This document shows, in pieces, positions 1 to 10,539 of a stretch of DNA of 64,000 nucleotides (positions are counted from its first letter, which is position 1; each line of letters begins with the position of its first letter). The stretch comes from Dryomyza anilis (lineage: Eukaryota > Arthropoda > Insecta > Diptera > Dryomyzidae). Under the pieces are notes generated by a model. That model was not told the DNA's origin and made no database searches. It saw only the letters and a program-made list of their open reading frames with translations. A program made the position numbers and the translations under genes. The DNA lies in NCBI GenBank assembly GCA_951804985.1, contig OX638136.1, positions 8,373,852-8,437,851 on the forward strand. Direction: 5' to 3'.

Positions 1-218
1 TATTCTTCCAGCAATAATGGCATACCGCGTAGAGCATCAGCATCGGAGATCTTCTCTATGTCTTTGTACATAGATATTGCTGCAACAAACTCTTCAACAA
101 TAGCTGGGTCACGCAGACCTTTGAAGCGCGATTTGCATTGCGTAAAGGATCCAGTTTTATAGTTTCCAGTGATGGCAGATAAAATCTGCTGGAACTGCTC
201 CGGGGAAAACGTAGCCAT
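1..218 (-). pseudogene. Arc/Ty3-type gag capsid gene, unit 1, cut by window edge
   Basis: Minus-strand reading from ATG at 218 runs off the left edge. The protein starts MATFSPEQFQQ and carries the motif RDPAIVEEFVAAI, then YKDIEKISDADALRG. The same segment is longer in unit 2 (11,681 leftwards), where further similarity to insect Arc capsid proteins is visible. The start lies about 40 bp beyond a leader and about 630 bp from a primer-binding-like site, as expected for gag of an LTR element. It is called a pseudogene because unit 2 has an in-frame stop and a rearrangement; the part visible here is open. Confidence 0.7.
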
Positions 219-454
219 TGCGTCACTTCTTGAAGGGTCGTCTTCGATATCTCCGTCCTATGCAATATTGGACAAAAGATCACCAACTACAGTATCTCTG
301 TCGTTACTTCTGTCAGTGTCTCCGTCCAAATTAATATTGGACAAAAGATCACTGATTTTAGTGCTATGTATGTCGCGACTGTTTTTAATGTCTTCATCCA
401 AAATTATTTTGTACAAAAGATCATTAATTACAGGGCTATGTCTGTCCTTTCTGT

Positions 455-770
455 CGACGTCGCTGCTAGCGTCGCTGTAGACATCGCTGCTGATGTCGCT
501 AGTGGTGTCGCGGTAAGCTTCAAGTTCTAGGTCGCTGCTTGTATCGCTGTTGGCGTCTCTGCCGACGTAGCTGTTGGCGTCTCTGCCGACGTAGCTATTG
601 GCGTCTCTGCCGACGTCACTGTTGGCGTCTCTGCCGACGTCGCTGCTTGCGTCCCAGTCGTTGTATCTTCCGACGTCGCTGCTTGCGTCGCAGTCGCGGT
701 CTCTGCCGACGTCGCTGCTTGCGTCGCAGTTGGCGTATCTGCCGACGTCTCTACTTTTTTCGGCGTCGCT
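455..770. repeat. Minisatellite in gag leader, unit 1
   Basis: Imperfect 12- and 24-bp repeats built on GTCTCTGCCGACGT and GTCGCTGCTTGC. Several frames stay open only because the period is a multiple of three; on the minus strand one reads as repeats of VGRDANSD. It lies between the primer-binding-like site and the Arc-like gag start. I treat the frames as repeat by-products, not genes. Confidence 0.85.
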
Positions 771-842
771 GCTAAGGTCTCTTCCGACCTTTTTCCCACT
801 ACGCAAAGTGATGCTTCCGCAATTCTCGGTGATGCTGTCGCT

Positions 843-1190
843 GGCCCCACATTGGGCGCCAATGAAACGGATGTTGATATGTGGCGTGCCGATAATTCGG
901 TGGAACGCAGCTTATATCCGTGCATAAAAAAAATAGAAAATATACTTGGGTTCCAACGACACTTTATTGGGTATTTTGATAAACTTATTCTTGCTTGGCG
1001 AACTTAAAAAGCAACTGTCCGAAATATTCGTACAAGTTGATCACTGTTGAGTGCTTTGCGTGGAATGAATTTGTATGCTTGGTGCTCGTCATTTTATACA
1101 AAAGTGAACGCGAGCATTTAGAAGAGTCTCGAAGATCCGAGTCTCGCACAATATATAATGATGCCACATTGATGTGACTTTAGTAATAGA
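843..1190 (-). mobile_element. Primer-binding-like site and putative LTR of the Arc-like gag element, unit 1
   Basis: On the minus strand, TTGGCGCCCAATGTGGGG (843-862) directly follows a sequence ending in TCA. This is the arrangement of an LTR end and tRNA primer site. In the putative LTR (863 to roughly 1,190 or further) the minus strand has TATAAAA (1,092-1,098) and, downstream, AATAAA (963-968), in the right order for transcription into gag. The outer LTR end cannot be fixed because no second LTR is visible. Confidence 0.5.
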
Positions 1191-1344
1191 TACAGGGTTG
1201 TTATATAAAATAGTATAAAATAGTGTAAAATAGTATTAAATAATAATATAACTGCTTCATATGCCTTTAAATTTTTATTAATTTTAAGTGTTTCTTTAAT
1301 AATTTAATTTGCTCTAATAATATAATTTTTAAAATTTCTAAATT

Positions 1345-2540
1345 TATCCAGCAAGGGAATTTGTATCAGGAACAGTAGGGCACACGAGCAGTAAAGGATG
1401 CTCCAAATGCGTTCAAATGGCAGAAATGAAAAATAGGAGACTTACATATGCAACAACAACTTCCACCCCAAGATCTGATGAAGATTATACGGCTAGAAAA
1501 AAAAATATCATCATGCACATCATGGCAAGGTCAATATTTTTTGGAGGAAATTAATGGAGGAAAAGGTCTCGGACTTTCCACTGGATTTTATGCATATAAT
1601 AGATTTAGCAGTAACCAAAAAAATAACGAATGCTATTATGAAGGGGTCTCGTTTAAAAAAAAAAACTAAACAATGCCGAGATGGAAATCTTAAACCACCG
1701 AATTCTGTCTTTTCGCAGCCAAAACCAAGAAATTTTAATGAATTTTCCAGATGGAAAACCGCAGAATTGCGACAATTAATTCTATATACTGAAATAGTGT
1801 TATTTAAAAAAATATTGAACGAAGAATTATATATTCATTTTTTGTTACTTCATGCTAGCTTCAGATTTCTAGCTTGTCCAAATAGTTGTCAAAATAATTT
1901 AGTTTGCATTCGCAAGTTGCTTGGACATTTTGTAGAAAATTATATATACATCTATGGTGAAAACAAAATATCATACAACGTCCACAGCTTGCTGCATTTA
2001 CCTGAATGTGTTGAAATATTTGGAAACGTGGACAATTTTTCCGCCTACAAATTTAAAAATTTTCTACAAATAATAAAAAAAGATGTTCGGCAACCTACTA
2101 AAATTATGGAACAAATATATAACCTGACGACAGAACGAAATAATTTTCTTAAATTGGTTAAACCAAAGCAAGGATTTGAATACTGAGCAAAACGAAAATT
2201 AAACTGTTCTCCAGTATATAGGAATTACTATTATAATTTATTCTTTCTGAGTGCCATTGCACCTGATAATTATTGTTATTTAAATCCATTGATACCAATA
2301 AAAATATTGGGATTTGCTCAAGAAAAAGGGATCGATTTCGTAATAGGTTTAAAATTTATAAATATTGAAGATTTTTTTACTTATCCTGTTAAATCAAGAA
2401 GTGATTTGGGGATATCATTTGTTCAAAATTTAGAGATAAAGGAAGAACGTTTTAAAGTTACCGAGATTTCGTGCAAAGTTGTAGCTTTACTATATGAAAC
2501 TGGACTCGTACTTATACCTATATTGCATCAATGCCAATGA
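1345..2540 (+). pseudogene. Tnp2/CACTA-like transposase remnant, unit 1
   Basis: Pieces of an animal Tnp2-type (En/Spm, CACTA-related) transposase lie in order on the plus strand. The first (about 1,345-1,495) reads PAREFVSGTVGHTSSKGCSK, the expected CxxC knuckle region, then TPRSDEDY. The second (1,554-2,186) has FPLDFMHIIDL, RFLACPNSC, YNVHSLLHLPECVEIFG and NVDNFSAYKFKNFLQIIKK. The third (about 2,215-2,540) has APDNYCYLNP and the tail DFFTYPVKS. At least two frame changes and stops separate them, so no full product is possible. The N-terminal catalytic part is not seen. Family assignment rests on remembered motif order. Confidence 0.6.
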
Positions 2541-2547
2541 ACGTACA

Positions 2548-3034
2548 TCTATTTAACTATTATTGTGTTTTTTTGCGTTATCAATGTATATACCCAAGTA
2601 TTGGGCAACTCGCCAGCTCAAAAGCACTGCAGCAATTCGGGTCAGCACAACAGCCCGTCGAATGTCGTCAATCGGGAACAATATAGAAGCCCACCGCCAT
2701 ATCAACCGCATTGAATATCATGAAAAAATGTCAGTCTGCATCGAGAAACTATCGTACACGATTCGACACCAACGACCCGGTGCCCAAGTCTACCTCCTAG
2801 CTATTAGATTAGCGATGGTGCTTTGATGTGTTTATTGACGCGGACTCATACGTCAAGTCGCGTAGCGTACGCGAAGAAAATCAGAATCTGCAGCTGGAGC
2901 GCAGAACGCCAACAGATGCCACGGAAACGCTGACACAACAGCTACAACAACGTTGCAAAGTCAAAGAAAATTTTGAACGTCATCCTTTTTGTATACTTTT
3001 TGCTGACGTAAACCGGTTACCTTTCAGGTGCTAA
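2548..3034 (+). other. Possible decayed exon(s), unit 1
   Basis: Less AT-rich than its surroundings, with two short frames (2,563-2,826 and 2,828-3,034). Several frames contain protein-like stretches, for example SYVKSRSVREENQNLQLE followed by a Gln/Thr-rich stretch, but stops interrupt all of them. It may be old coding sequence belonging to the transposon at 1,345-3,930. I do not recognise a family. Confidence 0.3.
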
Positions 3035-3260
3035 TAAGACTACTTTTAGATAATGACCTTAAGGTATTATTATGTATATCATTAGGACATCATTCAGACA
3101 AATCAAAAAGGCACCTTCCGGTCAATCATTTGTATTACAAAAAGACATCTTTTCCGTAACATTTCGGACAAATTTTGGACATCGATAACATATAAAAGAT
3201 AACTTAAAGATATCTTTTGGACATAATTTGTCTAGTTGGGTATTTTTAATTTTTAGAACT

Positions 3261-3930
3261 ATGAATAAGAAATCATCTTCAGAATTTCGAACGAATGGTT
3301 CGATGAAGTACCTCGACAAAAATAAAGAGAATAGTAATGAACACATTATAAAACAAAAAAATGATGAATTGAAAAAGGGAATAATCTGTTAAAAGAACAA
3401 CTAAAAAACATCGAACATTGCTTCGAACTGCATCGCTTCGAAAGGCAGTCTAAAATACTAAGCAACCAATCAGAAGTATTGGCAAAGCATAGTGTTTATT
3501 TAGAAAAAATTATTGAAAATATATTTCCGAAGCGATCAAATTTCAATATTTTTCCTCTTAAGAATTAAGATGACTTTAAAGATGTAGAGAAAAATGTGAG
3601 CAGTTATTCCGAAACTGAGTTTGTAGTTTTTTAAAACACTATTTAATTTATTAACTACTTAACTATTTTTTTGTTACAGATTCAATACATTAAGAAAATC
3701 GTGGGATCTGTCTCAATATCGAAATGTGTAAAACTTTTTTTCACAGAAGAATTTTTGTTAGAAGCCAACTGGGATGGCAACCATAATAAAATTGGCATAA
3801 AAAATTGTCATAAAGAAGAAAAAACTAACAGACTTTAATTTTCAGGATCAATAAAAGGTAATGAAGCAGGTTATCCCTCATTTGAAGACGCTATGCGCAA
3901 GGGCTTTAGGGCGGCAAAGTCCACATGAAC
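3261..3930 (+). pseudogene. Second transposon-type gene remnant (DUF4806-like), unit 1
   Basis: Plus-strand reading suggests an exon with MNKKSSSEFRTNGSMKYLDK and, after a frame change near 3,385, a helical segment NIEHCFELHRFERQ. An intron-like gap with acceptor TTTTTTTGTTACAG (to about 3,679) follows, then an exon reading IQYIKKIVGSVSISKCVKLF and EEFLLEANWDG. A final piece after TTTTCAG (about 3,845) reads NEAGYPSFEDAMRKGFRAAKS. This order resembles small insect proteins of the DUF4806 type often found beside transposases. Function unknown. Frame changes make it non-coding now. It may be the second gene of the element at 1,345-2,540. Confidence 0.4.
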
Positions 3931-4129
3931 AAAAAACTTATCTGAACAAATAAAATTTAAATAAAAGTCAAATTTAGACATTCTTTTTATATATTTTTAT
4001 ACTCTATACTTTTCTTTTTTTAGTGCTTTATTGACCAAATGAATCTAAATAAAAAGCAATTTTAAACTTAAAATCATTTATTTCTTTTATATAGGTAATT
4101 TATATCATCATAATATAACTTTTTTATGG

Positions 4130-4460
4130 TGCTACCCCGAAAGGACTTAATACAGGGAAAGAGTAGCTTTCAGTACTACTGAAGCGTTGCCTAAGGTTCT
4201 GGTAGCGCTGCTTTCGTAGGGCATCCTGTGTAAAAATCGCACGAAGGTTCTTACATACGAGCAGTGCTTACATACGAGCACTGCATTTCGTGATGATTGA
4301 GCAGCACTATCTAAATAGCTGCTTTCGTCACCGTAATGGTAGCGCTTCTAAAGTTTACAAAGTCAGTTTAAGGGCAGCGCTTCTTGTTTACAATTCAGCC
4401 GGTTAATAATTGTTTTTATCTGGGTACCCAATACTTGTATTCTCTTACTTTTGTTAAGAA
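4130..4460. repeat. Cluster of short direct and inverted repeats, unit 1
   Basis: A GC-richer island in AT-rich DNA. It contains several copies of GTAGCGCTGCTTTCGT-like and AGCAGCGCT-like words, a direct repeat of CTTACATACGAGCA, and an inverted pair CTGGGTAC / GTACCCAG (about 4,421-4,470). Such clusters are typical of subterminal regions of CACTA-type elements, so it may mark the right end of the decayed transposon at 1,345-3,930. That link is inference. Confidence 0.4.
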
Positions 4461-5204
4461 AGTACCCAGTCGTACTCATTTTTACGATGATCTATATCAT
4501 TTCAAAATAATCATTTATTTCGGGAGAATTGCACTGTACGCTTCGTGTTAATGCAAGAGTAGTTTAGGAAAAAAATAAAAGTCGGAACCAAAGAAAAAGC
4601 TGGAAAATCTAAATTCACTAAGAACATGATATTTGGACAGGATGCTCATCTGCCGACGTAAGCGCGCACACGAAGTTATTTTTTGAAAGTCTTAAAGTAC
4701 CTAAATGGACGTGGCAAAACTAAACTTGTAATTCAAAATATCGGTGTAATTAAGATAGCCACTGTCACGAATTACAAATATTTAATTATTTTTATTTTCT
4801 GTAGTATTTACAAATTTGTTGTATAATTTCAATTAATTTGAAAAAAAAAACATAAATTTTTTAAGAGCATGTTTAAATTAATATGTCATTTAGATTATAT
4901 GCAAATTAATTAAATTATTTTATGGAACTACTTCTTCGCGAACCATAGCTAAAATTGAGAAAATATTTTATAAAATTATAACATATATTTCGAGTGATCA
5001 AATTTGCGTTTAAGTCGGGTCGGGTGGTCGGCCTACGTCCGATTTGCAGCAGATACAAATTTTAGGGCAACGATGGGCTTTAAAAGATTTAAAAGAAACG
5101 GATTCTAATTTTGAGCATTGGATTTTGTCTCAATGTGATATGCCAGTATTATTTTATCAAAATTCTGAATGTTAAAAATATATTAGAAGGGCCGGACCTA
5201 TAGG
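4461..5204. other. AT-rich DNA, mostly featureless, unit 1
   Basis: No gene seen. Around 5,040-5,175 a short plus-strand frame reads LQQIQILGQRWALKDLKE up to a TAA and could be the tail of an old coding sequence. Nothing else is supportable. Unit 2 counterpart: 15,912-16,655. Confidence 0.3.
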
Positions 5205-6390
5205 AAAAACACGAGTCGGCAATAATGTAAAAATTTTAAAAGTTGTATACATTCGGCATTATCGAGATTTTTTAAGTAGCAATAAATCACCAAATTGTAA
5301 AAAACGTAAAATCTTAAATTTTTATACGAATAATTTGTCGAATTAATGTATTTAATCCGACTCGGATTAATTCGAATGAATATTTAAAATCAGTCGGAAG
5401 TTTTCGAAAAATATAAACATAAAGAAATTGACATTCTTATATATCATAAAATGCTATTATACATTTAAAGAACAAGTTAGAAATATTGGAAAATATCACA
5501 AATTTTCAAATAGAAAAAATAAACAAATTAAATCCGATTCGGACAAATTCGAAAATAATTGGAAGCACTCGGAATTTTTCTAAAAGCAGTTTGTAAATGT
5601 TTAATAACTTACATTTATTCTTAGATAGCGTAAAGTTACAAAATAAATATTATCCGAGTCAAAAATATTTGAAAATATCACAAATTTTCAATTTTTAAAA
5701 ATTCTCAAATGAAAATATTTGTAAGCAGTCGGAAAATTTACAAAATCAGTTAAAATCTTTTGAAACTGACATTTATTTTTATATAGCATAAAATTGACAA
5801 ATTAATATAATCTGAGTCAGGGCAGAACCTAGCTCAGCCAGTAGTACTCATTCGGAACAACACGAGTCGGAAAAATTGTGAAAACTCGAAAAGTTGTATA
5901 TATTCGGCATTATCACAATTTTTAAGTAGCAATTAATCAAAAATGATAACAAATCGTAATATTTTAAATATTTAACACGAATAGTTTGTCGAATTAATGT
6001 ATAAAATCCGACTCGGATAAATTCAAAAATATTTAAAATCAGTCGGAAAAATCAGTCGAGTTGGTTATATTTAGAAAATATCACAAATTTTTAAATAGAA
6101 AATTAAAAAATCCGATTCGCACAAATTCTAAATTAATTGGATGCATTCGGGATCTTTCAAAAAGCATTTTGTAAATGTTTAATATCCTATATTTATTCTT
6201 AGATAGCCATACAATTACAAAATAAATATGAACCGATTCGAACATATTGGTAAAATATAACTAATTTTTTATTTTTAAAAATATCCAAATGGAAGTATTT
6301 AGAAGCAGTGTGAAAATTTAAAAATTAGTTTTGAAAACTGACATATTCTTATATAGCATAAAATTGTCAAATAAATATAATCGAGTACAC
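5205..6390. repeat. Degenerate tandem repeat block, unit 1
   Basis: Two related blocks of about 600 bp (about 5,205-5,825 and 5,860-6,390). Both open with ACACGAGTCGG, a GTTGTATA-CATTCGGCATTATC stretch and TTTAAGTAGCAAT. They then run through roughly 190-bp sub-repeats marked by TCCGA(C/T)TCGGA, AATCAGTCGGAA and CTTATATAGCATAAAATTG. Strongly diverged. No frame is open. Confidence 0.6.
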
Positions 6391-6395
6391 AATAT

Positions 6396-6710
6396 GTAGC
6401 CGCGGTAGTTCAGTGGTTAGTGCGTTGGTCTGCGAGTCGAAAGGTCCCCGGTTCAAGCCTGGACTGGGGCTAACAACATCTTTTCATAGAAACATTTTTC
6501 TATACCGCGCTACCTCTCGTCAGTAAATGGCAAACCTACGAGAGTAAAACCATTGCCTATGAAAAGCTCTCACCCGCCGTTCGGATTCGGTAATAAAATG
6601 TAGGTCCCACCACTTTGAGTACAAATATAACACGCACAACTCAAAATGGTGAGGGAGCTCGGCCTAAGTTCTTATAGGACTGTAGTGCCAAACTATTATA
6701 TTATTATTAT
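6396..6710 (+). mobile_element. tRNA-derived SINE, recombinant copy, unit 1
   Basis: Starts GTAGCCGCGG, with an internal A box TAGTTCAGTGG (6,406-6,416) and B box GGTTCAAGCC (6,450-6,459) at tRNA spacing. A unique body (CGCGCTACCTCTCG, CCGCCGTTCGGATTCGG) and a (TAT)n tail follow. These mark a polymerase III transcribed SINE. The 5' half and left flank match SINE A of unit 2 while the 3' half and right flank match SINE B of unit 2, so the flanks carry no matching target duplication. The switch lies in the stretch identical in both (about 6,553-6,592). Confidence 0.85.
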
Positions 6711-8319
6711 TTCATAATTATTTAGATGTTATTTCTATTTTTTTTTTTTAATATATTTTGTGAATCTTTCATAAGGAAACTTGAGGGTCAATTAAAAATA
6801 TGAGTATACATTTGTTCAAAAAAAAAAAAAAATATATCAATGAATCAATACTGTTCACCTACCCTACACTTTGGTGGGGATATTAATATGGGTCATTTAA
6901 TTGTATCTTTTAAAGTTCTTAGTTATGTTGAACATTCTTACACTTATAATATATCACTCATATATATAAGACGTTATCATCTTAAATCCCAATAATTAAA
7001 AATAATTGATATTAAAGTAAAAAAAATTATCAAAAAATGTTACATATAAATGTGGGCGGATCCACGCTTATTTTTAAAACATATGTGGAGATTTAAGGCT
7101 AATATTTCAAAAATTTGTTTTCTTAATTTGCGAATAAAATGTAAACTATTGAAAAGCGAATATTTTTAGGAACACATATTTCTAGGTGAATTCTAATTGA
7201 ATATTATATACCAAAATAGATCTCTTTTATACTTTTAAGATATAAAAAATACAAAAATATTTTTCAGAGTTTCGGAAATCATCTGGTCAAAAAAATCTTC
7301 GTGACCGTCTTAACGTATATGTAAGCTATTTTAATTTTTTAAAACTTAATTTTGCCACTTCCATATTCAAAAAAATTAAGTTAATAAAACAGTTTTAAAG
7401 GATTCATGATATTTTTAAAGGTATTTTTGTAATTGTTAGTCCTACTTTTGCAAAGACATGACAATGTTTTTTCCACTCCCACTTTTATATAATCCAAATT
7501 CTGGTTGGATATCGTGTGATGGCAATTTTGATTCATATATACACAGGGAAAATTTATGTTTTGCAGCAAACATATATTACAAGATATATACATGAATGTA
7601 CAGGATTTTGTGAATCTTTCATAGGGTTTTTTTGTTTGGAAATTTTGAGGGTCAATAAAAAAACGATGTGATATGTTCAGAAAATTAAAACAGATAATGT
7701 CCAATGAAAATTTTTCAAAATAATTGCCTGCGGCGCTTCTATTATTGTTATAACTATAATAATATGAAAATACACTAATAATAAAAAATAACTTTAGATT
7801 ATAAATAATTAAAAAAAAAAATGACGCAATTTTTTTGAATATAAAAATTCCTGCGGCGCTTCTATCAGTGCAATATACAATTCCATAAAAATTGGCTGAC
7901 TATTATATACAAAAATAAACCTTTAACCCTTAAATGTCCACTGATTCCACCAACGATCAACGAATTTTATTTAATCTTCCTGCTTCGACTTTTAAAAAGT
8001 TTATTGATCCAAGCGCCACCGTTTGCGCCGATTCATGTTTAAAACAAACTTCATTTGCCGGATGTATATCCAGTAAGGGCAATTAACCTCAAGAAAATTT
8101 TTGTAAAATTGAGTACTTTTAAAAAAATATTATTGTGGTGAATTTGTCGAAATCGAAGCTGAAAATTGTCGTGATCGCTGTAGGATCTAGAAGCTATTGT
8201 GTTTGATTGAGCATATGTGAAATTCTATAGAAATGTTTTTTTTTTAAGTTTGTTGTTTACAAACTAAAGAACTCCTGATTTTCGAACAGAATAAGTGCTT
8301 TGAAATGTGAATATAATAT
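6711..8319. repeat. AT-rich interspersed repeat family, unit 1
   Basis: No gene. The segment at about 7,080-7,620 has relatives at 26,885-27,470 (same strand) and 29,110-29,390 (opposite strand). They share GATATCGTGTGATGGCAATTT, TTTTGTGAATCTTTCATAGGG and GAAAAATATTTTTGTATTTTT words. GCCTGCGGCGCTTCTAT-like words occur twice (about 7,724 and 7,850). A minus-strand 107-codon frame at 7,381-7,704 shows no domain and I regard it as chance. Confidence 0.55.
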
Positions 8320-8604
8320 TGTTACGAAAATTCAGTCAACGAAAACTGTTCTACAAGTTCGTATCTCTGGATTGTGTACAAAATAAAAATACTCTTATGT
8401 GTGGTTTAAATTATAACAAATAATTTTATTAATTCACTTTAATAAAAAACTGTACTAATAACTATTTAACTTGCCATTGATTACACACGGGATGCATTCG
8501 ACCACTTTTCAATCACTACTGAAGTGCTGTGCCTCAGGCGCGTCGGCCTTATATACTGCAGGCATCAGTTCGACACGTTTCGACAAACTTCGACTTGTTT
8601 CGAA
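8320..8604 (-). mobile_element. Truncated Gypsy-type LTR, unit 1, first
   Basis: Matches the outer 285 bp of the LTR at 22,988-23,503, beginning TGTTACGAAAATTCAG and running to CGACTTGTTTCG. It then continues at once into internal sequence of the MITE-like element also seen at 9,878-9,995. A solo, truncated LTR. Confidence 0.8.
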
Positions 8605-8806
8605 AAACTGTATATGTTGATTTTGTAATGCTTTTAATTCGCTATTTTGTAATGGAATTAATATTTCATTATTTTATAAAATATTGTAAGTATGTCCTCT
8701 TTAAGCATCCGCAATCAAATATATATGTATATATATATATATATTGTAGAAATTTTTATAAAAAACAAAATTTAAAAATTTCGATTAAAAACACAAGTCG
8801 TGATAT

Positions 8807-8821
8807 AATACCGGGAATACA

Positions 8822-8880
<59 letters not shown>

Positions 8881-8892
8881 ATTCCCGGTATT
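8807..8892. repeat. Palindrome around a (TA)n core, unit 1
   Basis: Arms AATACCGGGAATACAATA (8,807-8,824) and its reverse complement (8,875-8,892) flank about 50 bp of TA dinucleotides. A shorter TA run lies at 8,718-8,746. The locus can form a long hairpin. Frames reading IYIYIY here are by-products of the TA repeat. Confidence 0.9.
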
Positions 8893-8929
8893 CGATTAAA
8901 TATTGTGTTAAATTTTAGATATATTCTCT

Positions 8930-9540
8930 TCTTTAGTTCAGAAGTTAGAAAGGATAAACATAACAACATAACTCGTTTTGCCGCATTTTGCTCATGAAAT
9001 AACGACACAAATAGACTTATGTTGTTATTACATACTCGAAAGTTCAACTGTCTGAGTAAATTCCTAAGAAATCATAACAATATATCACGACTTGTGTTGT
9101 TATTCCAAATTTTAAAATTATGTTTTTTATAAAAAATTTCGACTTATGTCGTTATTCCAAATTTGAAAATCGTTTTATTATAACATAATTCGAGTTATGT
9201 CGTTATTCCAAAATAATTTGTTGTTATTCATTGAACACATCTCGCATTTTGCACATGAAATGACGACACAATTAGACTTATTTTGTTATTACACAATCGA
9301 AAGTTGAACTGTCTGAGTAAATTCTAAAGAAATCATAACAACATATCTCGACTTGTGTTGTTATTCCAAATTTTAAAATTATGTTTTTTATAAAAAATTT
9401 CGACTTATGTCGTTATTCCAAATTTGAAAATCGTTTTTCTTATAACATAATTCGAGTTATGTCGTTATTCCAAAATAATTTGGGGTTATTCATTGAAGAC
9501 ATCTCCACTTATGTTGCTATTCCAAAATTCGAAAATTGTT
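8930..9540. repeat. Tandem repeat with TCGACTTATGTCGTTATTCC motifs, unit 1
   Basis: Two copies of a unit of about 220-280 bp (about 8,960-9,237 and 9,238-9,500). Each contains GCATTTTGC-CATGAAAT-ACGACACAA and three or four shorter repeats of the type CGACTT(A/G)TG-TGTTATTCCAAA. No open frame. Unit 2 has a single copy. Confidence 0.75.
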
Positions 9541-9557
9541 ATTTAATTAGTTAATAC

Positions 9558-9854
9558 TGTTACGAAAATTCAGTCTACGGAAAACTGTTCTACAAGTTCG
9601 TATCTCTGGATTGTGTAAAAAATAAAATACTCTTATGTTTGGTTTAAATTATAACAAATAATTTTATTAATTCACTTTAATAAACAACTTTACTAATAAC
9701 TATTTAACTTGACATTGATTACACACGAGATGCATTCGACCACTTTTCAATCACTACTGAAGTGCTGTGCCTCAGGTGCGTCGGCCTTATATACTGCAGG
9801 CATCAGTTCGACACGTTTCGACAAACTTCGACTTGTTTCGAGAACCTTCTACCG
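9558..9854 (-). mobile_element. Truncated Gypsy-type LTR, unit 1, second, interrupted by MITE
   Basis: Second copy of the same LTR part (TGTTACGAAAATTCAGTC to GAGAACCTTCTAC). It is broken exactly where the MITE-like element begins at 9,860. The full LTR at 22,988 continues after CTTCTAC without the MITE, which shows the insertion point. Confidence 0.8.
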
Positions 9855-9859
9855 TCAAC

Positions 9860-10496
9860 TGGGGTGACTTTGACCCGAAAAACTGTATATGTTGATTTTG
9901 TAATGCTTTTAAGTCGCTATTTTGTAATGGAATTAATATTTCATTAGTTTATAAAATATTGTAAGTATATCCTCTTTAAGCATCCGTAATCAAAATTTCA
10001 TGGTGTAATAACAGTAATTATAAAAAAATTAAAATAAAAATGGTTCAAAGTCACCTCGCGCGTGAGGTGACTTTGACCTAAACATGTTTATCACCAATTT
10101 TATCTATGTTTTTTTAATGGAACTATAAGATGACTATGATACTATATCATCATAAATGTTTTACTGAAAATCCAGGTCACTTAAAACCCATATATTTCGA
10201 ATAATAAGCCTGGTAATAAGGATGAATATGAAAAATATAAAAATCATTTTGTATTTTTCATTAGATCAAGTTTATTAAATGGAATTAATCAAGTAAATTA
10301 GTCAACTGATATGTAATATCAATTACAAAAATAAATTCTGACTATTTTACACTTCTTTTTTAGTAAAGGGCTTATATGGATCTATTTTATTAATATTTCT
10401 AGATAAACATTGGTCACTTCGAGTTTGTATCCGCCTTATTCTTGCAATTAACTCATTTTCGTTGTTTTCAATTTAAGTCTGGCTAAAGTCACCCCA
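9860..10496. mobile_element. Composite of two MITE-like elements, unit 1
   Basis: Outer ends are TGGGGTGACTTTGACC (9,860) and, inverted, GGCTAAAGTCACCCCA (to 10,496). In the middle (10,042-10,078) the arms GGTTCAAAGTCACCTC and GAGGTGACTTTGACC face each other around GCGCGT. Each half (9,860-10,057 and 10,064-10,496) therefore has its own pair of similar terminal inverted repeats. No coding capacity. Inserted into an LTR at its left end. Superfamily not determined, and no clear target duplication was found. Confidence 0.65.
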
Positions 10497-10539
10497 AAAA
10501 CATTTATTTTAAGAACGATTAAATAAAATAAATAATTAA

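Noticed and set aside
258..925. Long minus-strand frames of 182 and 132 codons upstream of the Arc-like gag
   Set aside because: They are low-complexity translations (VGRDANSD, ATSAETPT) of a minisatellite with a period divisible by three and lie in the leader of an LTR element. The unit 2 copies change with repeat number.
5035..5180. Short protein-like frame LQQIQILGQRWALKDLKE
   Set aside because: Too short, no start or splice context, and no family recognised; mentioned only as possible old coding DNA.
6396..6475. A tRNA gene
   Set aside because: A and B boxes are good, but the fold is poor, the unit continues into a common 3' body with a TAT tail, and three other copies exist with target duplications. 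It is a SINE head.
7381..7704. 107-codon minus-strand frame in both 11-kb units
   Set aside because: No recognisable motif, and the related repeats at 26.9 and 29.2 kb do not keep it open.
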